A stretch of DNA of 29,399 nucleotides from contig BFEA01000119.1 of NCBI GenBank assembly GCA_003427395.1, positions 2,204,805 to 2,234,203 on the forward strand, given 5' to 3'. This document shows positions 1 to 11,276 of the stretch, piece by piece; within the stretch, counting starts at the first letter, position 1, and each line of letters opens with the position of its first letter. The notes beneath the pieces are model-generated. The model saw nothing but the letters and a program-made list of their open reading frames with translations. It made no database searches and was not told where the DNA came from. The stretch is from Chara braunii. Its lineage: Eukaryota > Streptophyta > Charophyceae > Charales > Characeae. Both the position numbers and the translations under genes were made by a program.

Positions 1-36
<36 letters not shown>
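1..36. repeat. poly(A) run at window edge
   Basis: Thirty-six consecutive A open the window. It could be the tail of a retroposed copy lying to the left, a plain homopolymer, or a contig-edge artefact; the sequence to the left is not visible, so these cannot be told apart. Confidence 0.9.
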
Positions 37-37
<1 letters not shown>

Positions 38-380
38 ATCAGAAATGATCAGATTTATTACATTTGGTTACTTGTGGTATATGAATGACATATGAATGCG
101 GAAACTCCAGGGAGTGTCACGAACAGTGTGTGGCCAGCATTAACAGGACCTTAGCCAGTATATTGTTGAATGCAATTCAACAACAATCTTGGCCATCAGA
201 CACGACTAAAGTAGGGTTGGTGAGAGAGGAAAGGGGAGGTGTAGCAACTTGGGGCAGTGCTTCGCGGTAGTACTGCCCATGTTTCCCTGCCAGCAACGCC
301 TGCCCCCATTTCCATCTCAGCATTGCTGAAGTTTGATTAGTGTTGCATTGTGTCCTGTTTCTCTCCGGTGTGTTCTGCAG
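37..380 (+). other. Non-coding leader or intron ahead of the 542-codon ORF
   Basis: There is no convincing coding here. The last 30 bases are pyrimidine-rich and end in TTCTGCAG at 373-380, a good match to a 3' splice acceptor. The simplest reading is that this is the end of an intron and that the coding exon begins at 381, which would make the nominal ATG at 340 irrelevant. A short self-complementary string (TTGTTGAATGCAATTCAACAA) lies at about 163-183. Confidence 0.4.
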
Positions 381-1968
381 GTCTGTTCTGGTTATGAATG
401 GCAATGCTGCTGACATTGCAAAATATTGTGTTCCCAGTGTTCCCCAGGAGAGAATATCAGTAACCTTTCATAAGATGAAGCCAGTGAAATCAGCAAGTAA
501 GGATTCCCTAACCCATTCATTATCTGTTCATCTGCCACTTCTTAAGCCTGCATCCGTGACTGCAGCTGAGGACCATCCGTTCAGCTATGCTTCATCGGTA
601 TCCTCTACAGCTGGGCAAATGACGTCATCACCCAGTTCTCCTCAGAGTGTCATTGCCTCATTTCCCTCTGCTCCTTCGTCCTCAGGTACATCCTCTCCTT
701 CGCCACCATGCGTCGGTGTACCGCTTCCGCCACCCTCAATTACTCTATCCTCAACTCCAGAGGATGAATCAAGTTGGCCGTCATTGCAGGCACCAATTCT
801 GGCAATCTCAAAAGGAGGAAATTCTCACAGCAGCAAGCCAGCAGCTATTCAACAGAGCCAGTTGCTGTCTTCAAACGGTCGTCCTGCATGCGGGGAACAA
901 GACCCGTCAACAAGGACAGCATCTCAAGCTGGATGCAAACCTGGGACTTCTGTGGGATTGACAGGTGCGCTTTCAGTAAAGAAGTGTGCCACTTTGTCAA
1001 TCCAGGGAGGGGCTGCGGGAGGTGGGATTTCTTGGGGAAGGAGAAGCGGAGGCTCTGATAGTGTGACAGCGGCTTCCGTGCTGGCAGGCAGCAGTCGGTC
1101 GGAGTCCAAGGCAAGGTCGATAGGGTCTGACAGTCTCCGTGCGGATGCTCGGATGGCTCCTGTGGATGCGGAGCAAGCTGCTCAGGCTGATGCAGTTGGA
1201 AGAAGAACAGCAGCTGCAAAGAGGGTACCATGTGGCAGTCAGGAAGGATCAAATGCAAGTGGCAAGGACGGTCGTCCTATGCCAGAGATTCTGAAGGAAG
1301 GTGAAAGACGAACTCGGGAAAACTGCTGGAATATTCGGTCCCCGAGGCTACCTATTTCAGGTGAAGGGGACGGCGCCCCTGCCAGCTTGCCTAAACCATC
1401 AATGGCCCAGGTCCTGGCTTCAGCATGGGCAAAGGCGTCACATCCTACCCTTGCAACCTCTGCAACAACCGTGACAGAGGAAGAATCAGGGAGATGTGAT
1501 GTGCAAACACTATCCTCTGCCAGGGCACAGGAGGCAAACCGTTCCACGCCATCTGAGCCATCTCCGTCCGCAAGTGGGCATCCTGGCTTGTCATCTTTCT
1601 CCTCCTCCTCCTCCTGGCTAACCCCACCTCCTCAAACAGGGTGGAGGGGGTGGGCAAGCAATGGGTCACAGTCGGGCAACTGGAGAGCGAGTCCTTCAAG
1701 CTGTAGTCACCCACGGGAAGTGAGTGATATCTCGCCATCTGCTCTAACAGTGAAGGGGGAAGAAAGATGGGGCCCTATCAAGTGTAGATCTGCAGTTGAG
1801 GGCTCGGACTCGAACAGGTGTATCAAGGGTGCCCCTTCTGAGGAGGAAAAGGTGGTTGTGGTGGAGGGAGGTCAGGCAAGTGGAAAAGCAGCAGAAAGAG
1901 GCATCCAGAAGTGGCCTGCACTTGGAACATCAATGATGAGTGCAGGAAGGAAAGGTAGATCAAAATGA
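340..1968 (+). CDS. Hypothetical Ser/Pro/Gly-rich disordered protein (probable exon)
   Basis: This open frame of 542 codons is by far the longest non-repetitive ORF outside the retroelement. I do not recognise the protein. The product is rich in Ser, Pro, Gly, Ala and Lys/Arg, has no membrane segment or enzymatic motif, and looks intrinsically disordered. A Ser/Pro-rich block covers roughly residues 85-150, a Gly/Ser block residues 215-260 and a Ser run residues 420-430. Two short motifs stand out: WPSLQAP in the first third and WPALGTS near the C-terminus. Similar W-P-[SA]-L strings occur in linker regions of some RNA-binding proteins such as plant LARP1 types, but this is only a resemblance. 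An acceptor-like site at 379-380 and a donor-like AAG|GTAGAT at 1952-1960 suggest an internal exon of about 381-1954, with ATG and stop possibly not the true ends. Confidence in coding is moderate. Confidence 0.5.
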   Translation: MLHCVLFLSGVFCRSVLVMNGNAADIAKYCVPSVPQERISVTFHKMKPVKSASKDSLTHSLSVHLPLLKPASVTAAEDHPFSYASSVSSTAGQMTSSPSSPQSVIASFPSAPSSSGTSSPSPPCVGVPLPPPSITLSSTPEDESSWPSLQAPILAISKGGNSHSSKPAAIQQSQLLSSNGRPACGEQDPSTRTASQAGCKPGTSVGLTGALSVKKCATLSIQGGAAGGGISWGRRSGGSDSVTAASVLAGSSRSESKARSIGSDSLRADARMAPVDAEQAAQADAVGRRTAAAKRVPCGSQEGSNASGKDGRPMPEILKEGERRTRENCWNIRSPRLPISGEGDGAPASLPKPSMAQVLASAWAKASHPTLATSATTVTEEESGRCDVQTLSSARAQEANRSTPSEPSPSASGHPGLSSFSSSSSWLTPPPQTGWRGWASNGSQSGNWRASPSSCSHPREVSDISPSALTVKGEERWGPIKCRSAVEGSDSNRCIKGAPSEEEKVVVVEGGQASGKAAERGIQKWPALGTSMMSAGRKGRSK

Positions 1969-4398
1969 GGGTGATGGTGCTGGGACTCAGAAGTGACCAT
2001 GGCTATGCTGTTTTGTCGGTGGGTATACTTTCATCTTCACTGTCCTGCTTGAAATCTGGATTGGTCAGGAGTTAGGAAGATGGTTCTCCGAAGGACTGAG
2101 TTAGCAGAACACCCTCTCAATCATAGCAGTCTCTTCCTTTGCATGCACATTGTCGATCTTCGAGCTTATGGTCTGTGCCACAGGTGGGTTTGTCATTCTG
2201 ACAAGTCACAGGTCATTTTACTGACAATTGGGGTATGGAACATAGCGATTTTCTGCTCTGCTATCGACCAAAAAATACATCTGTCAGGCTAAGATGACAG
2301 TTCCCTGCACTGACTGGTTCTCAGGACTTGCTGGATGCTTTGACGATGAAGGCTGCTAAGATTGGTCAATGGTGAAGGGGTTAAGATTCGCAACATGGTG
2401 GGTTGGCTCCTTATTCCTGCGAGATAGAGCGTTCGTAAAAATCTTCTCCTCCCAATGGGTAGATAGAGACTTCTTCAAGTCTTCTGCTCCCAATGGGTGT
2501 TCTGCCACGGGAAGTCAAGCCTCCCGGTTATGGGCATATGAGGGCGAGGTTGGCCCCAGACAGGCGTACTATGGGGAAGACAAGCAGCAGGTATCCAGTA
2601 CTGAAGAGGGAGGCTTGGTGCTCAACTTTGATGACAATAAATCATTGTCGCTGTTTTTGCTGACACCATCGGCATCGCATTGAACTTGTAGTTCTGTTTA
2701 TATTGACCAGGGGTATTTACTTCATCTCTTACCTCTTTAATTAGGTGAGGAGTCGTGGAATAGGTTTTTCCTGGGGATCACAATGGAAGTGCATAAGCGC
2801 TGCTTATTCTTTCTACCAATAGAGGTCATCTTTGATCTCTTTGTCGCTTAAACCACCGGTACTTCCTGATGGTCCGCAGGTTAAGAAGCAAGCCACATGT
2901 CCCAGCAATATTTGTGGGACATTTGCATGATAAGGTACCTTGCAGGCGTCCCATGGCATTCACTGGTACCAGTGGCTTGCTTGTTAACCAGTGATGATGA
3001 TCGCGACATGCTGTTAGTTTAGGAAGGAGGTCATCCTGGTACACAACATCTGAACACTGCATTGGGCACGAATTCTGCTCTTTTGATGTCAACAGTACGC
3101 CTCCCCTGACTGGGTTCTTCGCATTCATTAAACCACCAGTACATCCGCGTCTCTTCTTTACGAGGCGGATTCCCCGGCACGCCTAGCTTTGTCGAAATGC
3201 CAGCTTGGCGTTTTTGTTCTCAATTTGGCTGCCGCCGCCAGCCATTCTGGTCCTCAAATTTTTCGGATCGAGCTGCGATCGTTGTTCTCAAGTTCCCCGG
3301 CGCCATGTACTGGTTGTTCATCCTCCGGAAATCGTCAAGTATGTTGCATCTATGGTGGAGTGGTTGGGGACCTTGTTCCAGCCGAGAAGGGGGTAGGATG
3401 TGGTTGAGCGCCAGTAAGACTGATCGCCTGCCAGGGTAGGATATCTCAAGGGCCAGTAAGATTTATTGACTGCTCATCTATCTTCTTCTTTGAGTAAAAA
3501 GACTGCTCGCATTGTGATAACATGGGCATGCACATCGGTTTGCCCATCGCCCTCCTGACTGGCCCCTTATGTTAACGTCGGATGCCACCAGTTTTACGAC
3601 CATGTCTGCATATGGTCGCTTCGGAAGCCGAAATCGTGCCGAGTTTTATGATCAATTAAGGACAGCACCTCGTATTATGCGATTGGATTATCAGACAGGG
3701 TTTCAAGTACTGGAGTTTGCAAAATGACAACTTCGCGGTGCCAAGCTGACTGCTGCTGCTGACTGACATGATATGACGAGCCAGGGCTCTTGTGTGCAAA
3801 TTTGGAATGGAGATTCTGCAGGCCACTCCTGAAGGGTGCGACCAGACATGGGAGTAAGGTTGATATAGCTGTGACGGAGGATGACTGCAAGTCATTGAGA
3901 CAGTGGTCCAGCTATGTAGTTATTCAGCGCTGATCAGTCATCATCACGAGGCCTCATGTGAGAAGCACGAAGATGTGAGCTGTAAGATGGGTATCACTTG
4001 ATCCTGACGAGATTCTGGCAATCGAGGAAAAACCTGTCATGGTGATGCCGAGGTGTAGATTTCGATGTTAGGTTGGTGGCGATAGCAAGTAGTACCATGT
4101 GTCACCAAGTGTGTAAGCAGTGAGCAGTGGGAGAAGGAGAATCGGTTACTTTTGCGTGACTTTGTGTGCTTCCTTGTGTTTCTCCCCGTCCAGTTGCTGT
4201 TTGCTGTCTTAGAAATCTTCACATGCGATTTGACGGAGAGATTGATCTCTTGGGTTCATTGGGGGCCATCGCATCTGGGATCAGTGCAAGATCAATGAAC
4301 ATGTCTCTGCCTTGGTAACATCAAAAGAGGTGGTTTTGTCTTGTCCCTGGCAATCACTAGTAAAAGTTCTGAGAAAAACTTGTCTGTGTCTATCTCTA
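1969..4398. other. Gene-free interval
   Basis: Only short overlapping ORFs without protein-like composition occur here. If the ORF to the left is an exon, this could be intron or 3' flank. The one local structure seen is a direct repeat: CTTCTCCTCCCAATGGGT at 2443-2460 recurs with one change at 2481-2498 (period 38). Nothing else is recognised. Confidence 0.5.
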
Positions 4399-4422
4399 TG
4401 TGTGTGTGTGTGTGTGTGTGTG
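4399..4422. repeat. (TG)12 microsatellite
   Basis: A perfect TG dinucleotide run. Confidence 0.95.
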
Positions 4423-5738
4423 TAGTTTCTACTTATAAAGTGCCTTAATTGGAAGGCGCCTTTTACCTTCTGGTTGGGCGAGGGTTTACTGCTGAGAGGT
4501 TCTGAGTAGAATTTTCCCGTCTGATTTGGGGGTACGTAGCAGATGTTTGCATAAGATCAGATTTGATTTGAAGCTTTGGAGCTATGCAGTGAATCCTAGC
4601 CCGTATAGGTTATTCAAATACTACTACTACCGTACTGAATCAAAATTTGGGGTGCAGGACCCCCCAACCCACTGTGTAATTTGAAACCCTGCTTGAGAAA
4701 TTAGGGCTGGGCCACACCGAGGCTTGCGCAGAGTTTGACTTAAGCAGCTGGGTGATGGACTCGATTGCACTGCATCGGATCGTACGGTTGCTGACACTGC
4801 ACACACATTTTACTGAAGATGGGTGGAACTAGGTCGTTGTGGCAGTGGACAACATATAATGGATAGCTGCACTGCACGAGTCCTGTTGCTTAAGCTGAGC
4901 TCCACTTAAGCCTGTGTGTTGCCCTGGCCCTGATGTCCTCCTCCTCCTCCTCCTCCTCCTCCTCCTCCCCATGTCTGGGTATGACTGCATCACTCCAGTG
5001 GGGAACTAGCCTTGAGTTTTCGTCGAAATCTGCAGTTTCATTTTTTGGGCATTCTTTTTTTTTTTTTCTTAGAGGGTGCAGTGGTCTATCACTTTGATGG
5101 GATTTGCTCCCAGTTCTTTGGATCCGGGCCATCCCACGCAATTGTTTTTTTCCCCCCCTTGTTAGGAAAGGAGCTTGATGGTTGCAGTAGAAGGTGATGG
5201 CTTGGCCACGTGAAAGTGGGGCTTGGCTTGTCCATGGTGGCAGTGGATCTAAAAAGGAAAAAATAAGAATTTGGGAGAGGTGGCAATATGATTGAGCGCA
5301 CCACCGGGTCAGTTGATCAGAGATTGAAAATGTAGTCCTGCATGTGGCTTTGTCGGGGCTATTTCGCACACCAGCTGATCGGTCATCAGCATGGCTCTTT
5401 CGGACACCAGCTGATGGATCTGCAATGTCAGATGACTGACACCAGCCGCAGGGAAAGCAAGTGTGTTGGTAAACTACAGCATGTATCTCCATGTACGCTG
5501 TGGTTTCGTCTGTGGCAGATCCATCCAGCAAAACATAGAATGATTAGAATCCGAAGGCCAACAAGTTGCGAAAACTATGTTCAATGAAGAAGAGGCAATT
5601 TAGTTATCAGGATCATGCACTTTCAGCTCCCCAGTTGTACAGAAAGATACTGCTTTGTTCTTAGTGCTCCTTACTTATTCCGGTATAATTCGCTTCGGCC
5701 TGGATATTGTACTTGGCTTCCAAGCAAGAAGAGGGAAA
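4423..5738. other. Gene-free interval
   Basis: A 213-codon frame runs on the minus strand (4890-5531), but it owes part of its length to the (TCC)n run and has no recognisable domain. A 13-base direct repeat (CACACCAGCTGAT and close variant) lies at about 5366-5415. No gene is called. Confidence 0.5.
4936..4968. repeat. (TCC)n microsatellite
   Basis: About eleven TCC units; on the minus strand they read as a Glu run. Confidence 0.9.
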
Positions 5739-5760
5739 GAGGAGGGGGTGGGGGTGGGGG

Positions 5761-5801
<41 letters not shown>
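5739..5801. repeat. G-rich tract followed by (GA)n
   Basis: A G-rich string (5739-5762, several G4-G6 runs) passes directly into a long GA dinucleotide repeat. Purine-only on the + strand, it is a candidate for triplex (H-DNA) or G-quadruplex formation. Confidence 0.9.
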
Positions 5802-5803
<2 letters not shown>

Positions 5804-6465
5804 AACGGGTGTCTGTGCTTTGGTTGATTGTTTGAGTGAAGAAGTGGAGCTGTGATTTTGGAGCTATGGGTGCGGTTAGAATTTTTGTGCTGTTTTGTCT
5901 TCTTGCTTGAATCAAAATGTAGATGTGCCCGTGAGATCAGGATTTTCTTTTCTGAAATTTTTTCGCATTTTTTTCGCTTGCACGCTGATGCTCCTGGCAA
6001 TAAGGGGCGCGCACGTACTGTCTTGACAACTGTCCTCCTCTGTTCATGCGGAACTCAGGGACAATAATGCTTGACAAAGCATGGATGAGTCGTTTGGCTG
6101 TCTGCAGTTCTCACAGTCTTGCATCTGCTGACGGCACTGGTCGCATGGATCGTACAGGCATATAGCGTCTGCCAAATTACTGTCGCGTGGTATTCGGTAA
6201 GCTGTGCGGTGAAGCAGATCTGGGGGAACAGGAATGGGAAAGAACATTTTGGCCGTAGTAGTCGGGGGAGTAGCTGGCAGGTGAGCAGAGAAGAATATGG
6301 TTTTGGGCTGGCCCGTCTTTCGGTAGCTCCTGAGAAGTGAACCTACGGTAGCCCCTTTCCCAGTGGTTGGTACACATGTGGCATCATGGCCTCATCGGGG
6401 GAAAAATGCTATGGCATGGCGCAGTAGAGTCCATGCCATTTGAGTTGACGAAGAATGGTGCAGTA
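5802..6465. other. Gene-free interval
   Basis: No ORF above about 110 codons, no repeats of note and no RNA gene recognised. Confidence 0.5.
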
Positions 6466-6830
6466 ATGGTCCCAGGAAGCAAGAAGGGGCGAGTGTGCTG
6501 TGAAAAGTTCCGCTAGTTTGGTATTGGTCCCAGGAAGCAACAAGCAGAGGGTGTGCTCTGAGAAGGTATGGCAGTTACTGATGTTGATCCCGAGAAAAAA
6601 CGGGGGGGGGGAAAAGCATCCGAAGAATCAACAAGGGGAAGTTGTGCAGTCTGCCAGTGATTGAGATCGGTTCCTGGAAGCAACAAGGGCAGGTGCGCTT
6701 CGAAAAAGGTCCATCGGATATTGGTATCGGTTCTAGAGAGCAGCAAGGGATGGATGTGCTACTGCCAGACATTGGTATTGGTCCCTGGGAGCAACACGGG
6801 GTTTGTGGGTAGCTACACCGGCTGCATAGC
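6466..6830. repeat. Degenerate minisatellite, unit about 51-60 bp, six copies
   Basis: A motif like TTGGTCCCAGGAAGCAACAAGGG begins again near 6471, 6529, 6589, 6672, 6732 and 6783. Successive spacings are 58, 60, 83, 60 and 51. Each is followed by a G/T-rich string such as AGTGTGCTCTGAGAA. The third unit is longer and holds a G9 run. The copies are well diverged, so the array is old. On the minus strand it reads as imperfect peptide repeats (CCSQGPIPMSG, CCSLEPIPISD, CCFQEPISITG), which is probably a by-product. Confidence 0.75.
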
Positions 6831-8851
6831 CTGGTCAGGTGGAATTTGTAGGCAAGAATGCGGGGAGGAGTTTGCTTCGCCACACAGTCTCAGCAGGCCA
6901 AAAACTGGATGCAGGATGGGAGAGGAAGAAGATGCTTAAGCCATGCTGCAAGGAGTAATTTCTCATTTGCGACCCCCCCCCCCCCCCCCCCTGGCCTTCA
7001 TTGATGTGCGGACGACATCGAAAGACATGGCAGTCAAAGTCGTCAAAACCACACGCCATTCACATCAGCATAGGGTGAGGTTGGTGGACTCCGCCAATAC
7101 ACGTTCCGGCTGCAGCTGGGTCTCAACAACTGTACGCCAAAAGGGAGTGTACTCCCCGCGTTTGCTGTCCACCCCCTTGTTTTGGCGTCCGTGCCGAGTT
7201 TCTCAGTTAAAGATGTTCCACTCCCCTCTCCCCATGTTTTCAGGGCAGACTCATACGAGAACTTTTTCTACTAAGCTCCGGACGAAATTGCAGTCAGATT
7301 CACCCAGGTCTGGCCGTCCTTGCGGTCCAATAACATTTGGCAAAAGTGATAGTGCGAGTATGCCCTCATTTCTTTTTCGCGTGGAACCGACCGTGATAAC
7401 AGACTTGCACTCACTTTCACTCTTTTTTCCTTTTTTTTTTTCCCTTCAGAATTCGTTGAAGCATCTATTATTTAGTTTTCTGATTTTCTAATGTTTTTGC
7501 TGCATAAAACTCTGTGGGCTGCCACAGCAATAATACCTGGGAGACCTTGCCTTCTGCCAAGCTGGACATATTTTTTTTATTTATTTTTCGCGGTCCTTGC
7601 ACGTAAACTGGGCAGAAACTAGTATCCTTTTTTTTCAGAACTCTCTGCACTGAATATCCATTTGGAAACTGGAATGTCATAGTATGGTTTGAGTGTGTTG
7701 CAGCTCTTTTCACTTTTTTCTTTCTCGTTTTTTTTCAAGCTGCTTTTCTTGCCGAAGGACCGAAGGTCTATTTTTGCAAATAAAGGGCAATAAGTCTGTG
7801 ATGGTGGCCGTAATATCATCGGTGGTAACGTTACCTGAGCTTCAGTTCAGTCTGGTCAGCCAGGCGGTCTGCGTTAACCCTGAAAGGCTCTGCCAGTGCA
7901 CCTAAAAGCAGTAGAACAGTCGTCCAGACAGATAACAAGGAGCATGTCCATGGGGAACCGTCGTTGACTTCCGTAGGGAAGGTTCTTAGTGTGCCGACAT
8001 CCACAGGCGGGCGATATGTTCTGGGAACGCCCCACGGGGTTTGTCGAATTCAGGTCTTGAAGACATATCAACGATGAAGTTAATATTTGAATGGAGTCGT
8101 CGTCAAAGCGAAACCTTAGAGGAAGCTGGGAAATATGGTGATGGAGAGCTGGAAACTTCCTGTGGTGGTAAAGATTTATTGTGGTTCAATGTACACATGG
8201 CCCTGACAGGGGATTCACTCATCTACAGCCTTTTGCGCATGGCAGAGATGATGCTGACCTTCACAGGGGTTTACCAAGCTAAGCTTCTTACTCATGGCAG
8301 TTGGTTCTTGTGAGACTTTCACAGGTGAAACTTTATTGGCAACCATGTCTCGGACCGATAATCGGCAAGTTGGTGTTTTGATGTTGGAAGTTGGAACCGT
8401 ATAAGCAGTTCCCAACCATCATCACAGGGGAGCAAAGCGATTCCTTTCTGAGGAGAACCACTGCGGGCTGGGCAAAAGTTTTGTCGTTACCCACACAAGG
8501 GTTTCATGTCTGACTCCTCGTAGCAGGAGTATGGTCATTCCTCTCGGCTGGCATGAACAGAAAAGTTGCAGGAATGGGCCAAATGGGGGCTTGGCACTGG
8601 ATCTTGGCACAAAGAACTTGGGACTCAGATACATTGGCATCGCCACATTTGTGGGGTATGAAAATGACTGTGTTTCGTCTCCTTTTCTGGTTCCATACTT
8701 TCTGCTATGTATGTGGTTCTCTACAATGATGAGAATATGTATACAAATGTCCTGGGTTCGCTGGCATCGTCACCACAAGGATGTGGAGAGGGGGGGGAGG
8801 GAGGGGGGAAGTTGGCGGGGGGACATAGAGAGCGACAGATAGATAGATAGG
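6831..8851. other. Gene-free interval with homopolymer runs
   Basis: Contains a C19 run (6973-6991) and several T8-T10 runs. The 182-codon + frame at 6943-7491 is carried through the C run (a Pro run) and ends in a Phe/Leu-rich T-tract; I do not accept it as a gene. A string TCGAATTCAGGTCTT at about 8044-8058 also occurs at 11564-11578 in the B-box-like repeat. Confidence 0.5.
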
Positions 8852-9189
8852 CCAAATGAGTAGATCGTAAGGTGGGCAGGTTTCTGCTGAGCTTCTTGGG
8901 CCTCTGCTGTTTGCAGGAGGAAGCTGGGCAGGTTTCTCCTTGAAGCACCGTCCTTGCATCGCATCGAGCCATGTAACAGGGGGTGGCGGCTGTTTAGATG
9001 CATGATAGCCCTGCGGACCTACGAAAAACCACAACCAAATTGAACCAATTGAGTAGATCGTAAGGTGATGCGGCATCATCTCCGGTGAGCTTCTCGAGCC
9101 TCTGCTGTTTGCAGGAGGAAGTGGCAACATCCCAACGTGGGAGGTTTCTCCTCGAAGCACCATCCTTTCATCGCATCAAGGCATATGTA
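8852..9189. repeat. Diverged direct duplication, period 193 bp
   Basis: Copy 1 spans about 8852-8976 and copy 2 about 9045-9189. Shared blocks in the same order are GAGTAGATCGTAAGGTG (8858 and 9051), GCCTCTGCTGTTTGCAGGAG, a GAGGTTTCTCCT-like block, GAAGCACC and CATCGCATC. The 70 bp between the copies are not repeated. Minus-strand ORFs across this region are repetitive for the same reason. Confidence 0.8.
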
Positions 9190-9477
9190 GCAAATGGCAG
9201 TGGTGTCGCTCATCTGTGTGCACTACATGGTGATTCTTCCAGACACTGATGAAGCAATTGTTGACGACATGCAACCATCGCTGAAGAACTGATCTTGTTC
9301 GTCAGACTACTTCCCATTCCCCCTTGACTATGGAAGTGGTCCCAGATGGGACAGTTTACTTGCCACACATGCTTCAGACGAAGACGATGAAGAAGAGGGG
9401 CTGTTAATTCTATGTGAATGCTAGCCAGCTGTAATGGACCTCAGCGTGCGATCTAGAAGTAAATGCTGTGCATCATG

Positions 9478-9632
9478 CATGCATGCATCATTGTAATAGT
9501 CTCCATTCGTTCAGTCGAAGGACTCGGCGACATGCATGCATCTGTAGTCGTGTCTATTTGTTTCAGGCAAAGGACTCTGCGATCCACCGTTCTGAACATT
9601 TCTCTATTCATTCAGGTAAAGAACTGCCTACG
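9478..9632. repeat. Three-copy tandem repeat, unit 50-53 bp
   Basis: Units lie at 9478-9530, 9531-9582 and 9583-9632. The first two open with CATGCATGCATC. All three share a CTATTCATTCAGGTAAAGGACT-like block in the second half (for example CCATTCGTTCAGTCGAAGGA in unit 1). The third has lost the CATGCATG start. No function is suggested. Confidence 0.75.
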
Positions 9633-10202
9633 TAAAGCAGATGCTTCAGAAAATGACCGAGCCACTCGTGTGACTAGAGATTGTTACAAGAAACTCAGTT
9701 AATGAGACTGTGCGTTCCAGTTGGAGGATTGAGGATATGCCATCAATGCTTCTCTGGTACTTCTCTCTGCTTGCGCAGTCCTGACATATATCATCTCCTG
9801 GACTGAGGAGTTGACTGTGGAAACTGTCCTTTTTTTCTTTTCTTTTCCAAGGGCGATTGTGGAAACCGTCGAGAACTCTTTCATTTTATGTCCTCCTTTT
9901 GGTTTCAATTTGCTTTGCTTTGCTTTTTTTTCCCTTGCCCCCTCAGGGGCTCTTTATAAATAACTCAGCCGGGTGGCTGTTTTTCTGGTGTTCACATGGG
10001 ACATTTAGACTTCAGAGAAATTAAGACCGATGATGGATGTCATTGTTTGTTATTCCTTGCCTCCCTGTTACCCCGCTGGTGTTTATTCTAAGGGCGATAG
10101 AGACTTCTGCTTCGCCTTTTCTCTTAACGAGCCTGGCTTTTCCCTCAGGAACACAACACCACATGCCTGTCATTTCTTGTTCACGTATGAATTGCATTTC
10201 CT

Positions 10203-10204
<2 letters not shown>
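9633..10204. other. Gene-free interval
   Basis: T-rich runs near 9831-9850 and 9925-9935; no gene or repeat recognised. Confidence 0.5.
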
Positions 10205-10278
<74 letters not shown>

Positions 10279-10297
10279 CCCCCCCCCCCCCCCCCCN

Positions 10298-10374
<77 letters not shown>
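10205..10374. repeat. (TC)n-(C)n-N-(TC)n microsatellite containing an assembly gap
   Basis: TC repeats at 10205-10276, a C run to 10296, a single N at 10297, then TC repeats again to about 10374. The N marks an unresolved join, so the true length and the C run are unreliable. Ser/Leu and Arg/Glu ORFs through it are artefacts. Confidence 0.95.
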
Positions 10375-10375
<1 letters not shown>

Positions 10376-10879
10376 CCCACACACCCCCGCGTGCTATCGT
10401 TGTCTTTCTTTTTTTTGGGGGTAGAATAATGTCGTGTATTTTGTCTGCTTTGAAGTGTTTTCTCTTTTGTTCATGTTTGTATTTTGGGGCAGCGATCTGG
10501 CGCTCGTTCCCTAACCCCCGAAAGTCGTGGCTGTTAACGCTCCTTGACTCTGTGTTTCAATCGGCCGAGGTACTGGTGGTTTAACTCCCAGCATGGGGAT
10601 CATTGCCAAAGAAACAACCCCTAGAATTGAGAGTGGTGGCGTGAGGCCCTAGTACATTTCTCTCATGTGAGGTCTTGCAGCTGGGGATGCATGCACGCAT
10701 CATCACACACGTACACAGAATCCGAACTTTAGCTGTGAGAAAAATGATAACAATGACAATAATAATGTCGCACATTAACTATTGAACAACAGTTATTAGT
10801 AACTTATTGTTGAATTATAGGAAGCCCTTACTATTGATAAGATATCACTTCGAGGTTCCCATTCCTTGATTGCCATAAA
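10375..10879. other. Gene-free interval
   Basis: Short ORFs only. An AT-rich stretch with ATAATAATG-like runs lies at 10740-10800. Nothing is recognised. Confidence 0.5.
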
Positions 10880-11215
10880 ATGGCAAACTTTGGGGGGGTC
10901 GCCTTCTTTTCCCGGGCGGCCCGGCCGTGCAAGGACCAAAGAAAGTCCCAGCAAAAAAAAAAAAAAAAAAACAAATTCCAAAAATCTGAAAATAACTTGT
11001 GTTGTGCAGAAAAATAAACTGAACAACTTTTGCCTCAGGGTCACATCGAAATTCTTTACCAAGGAAAAAAAAAGTTAGTTTTTGAAAGAGCAAGGACGCC
11101 GCCCGGCCGGGCCTGCCCTGCCAAGCCGGGCCCAGCCGATTGGGCCTGGGGGGGGCCGCCCGGGTAAACCGGCCATGACAAAAAACCGCCCATAATTTTT
11201 TTATTTTTTTTTTGA
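10880..11215. repeat. GC-rich islands with inverted 12-mer and poly(A)
   Basis: CCCGGGCGGCCC at 10911-10922 is repeated inverted at 11153-11164 (GGGCCGCCCGGG). An A19 run lies at 10953-10971 and A/T runs at 11065-11073 and about 11195-11212. The right half (11097-11175) is almost pure G/C with its own short palindromes. A closely related motif recurs at 12246-12298. The GC-island-plus-homopolymer layout resembles a retroposed short element; no family is identified. Confidence 0.6.
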
Positions 11216-11276
11216 TACCGGGGTCATTCTGCGCTCGGCGAGAGGACCCCGAATCTGCAGAAAATTTTGGTTTTGG

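Noticed and set aside
4890-5531. 213-codon minus-strand ORF
   Set aside because: Part of its length is a Glu run from (TCC)n, it contains a short internal duplication, and it has no domain or protein-like composition.
6943-7491. 182-codon + strand ORF
   Set aside because: It is extended by a C19 run (Pro) and T-rich tail; no domain recognised.
10021-10584. Long Ser/Leu and Arg/Glu ORFs on both strands
   Set aside because: They are translations of the (TC)n/(GA)n repeat and cross an unresolved base.
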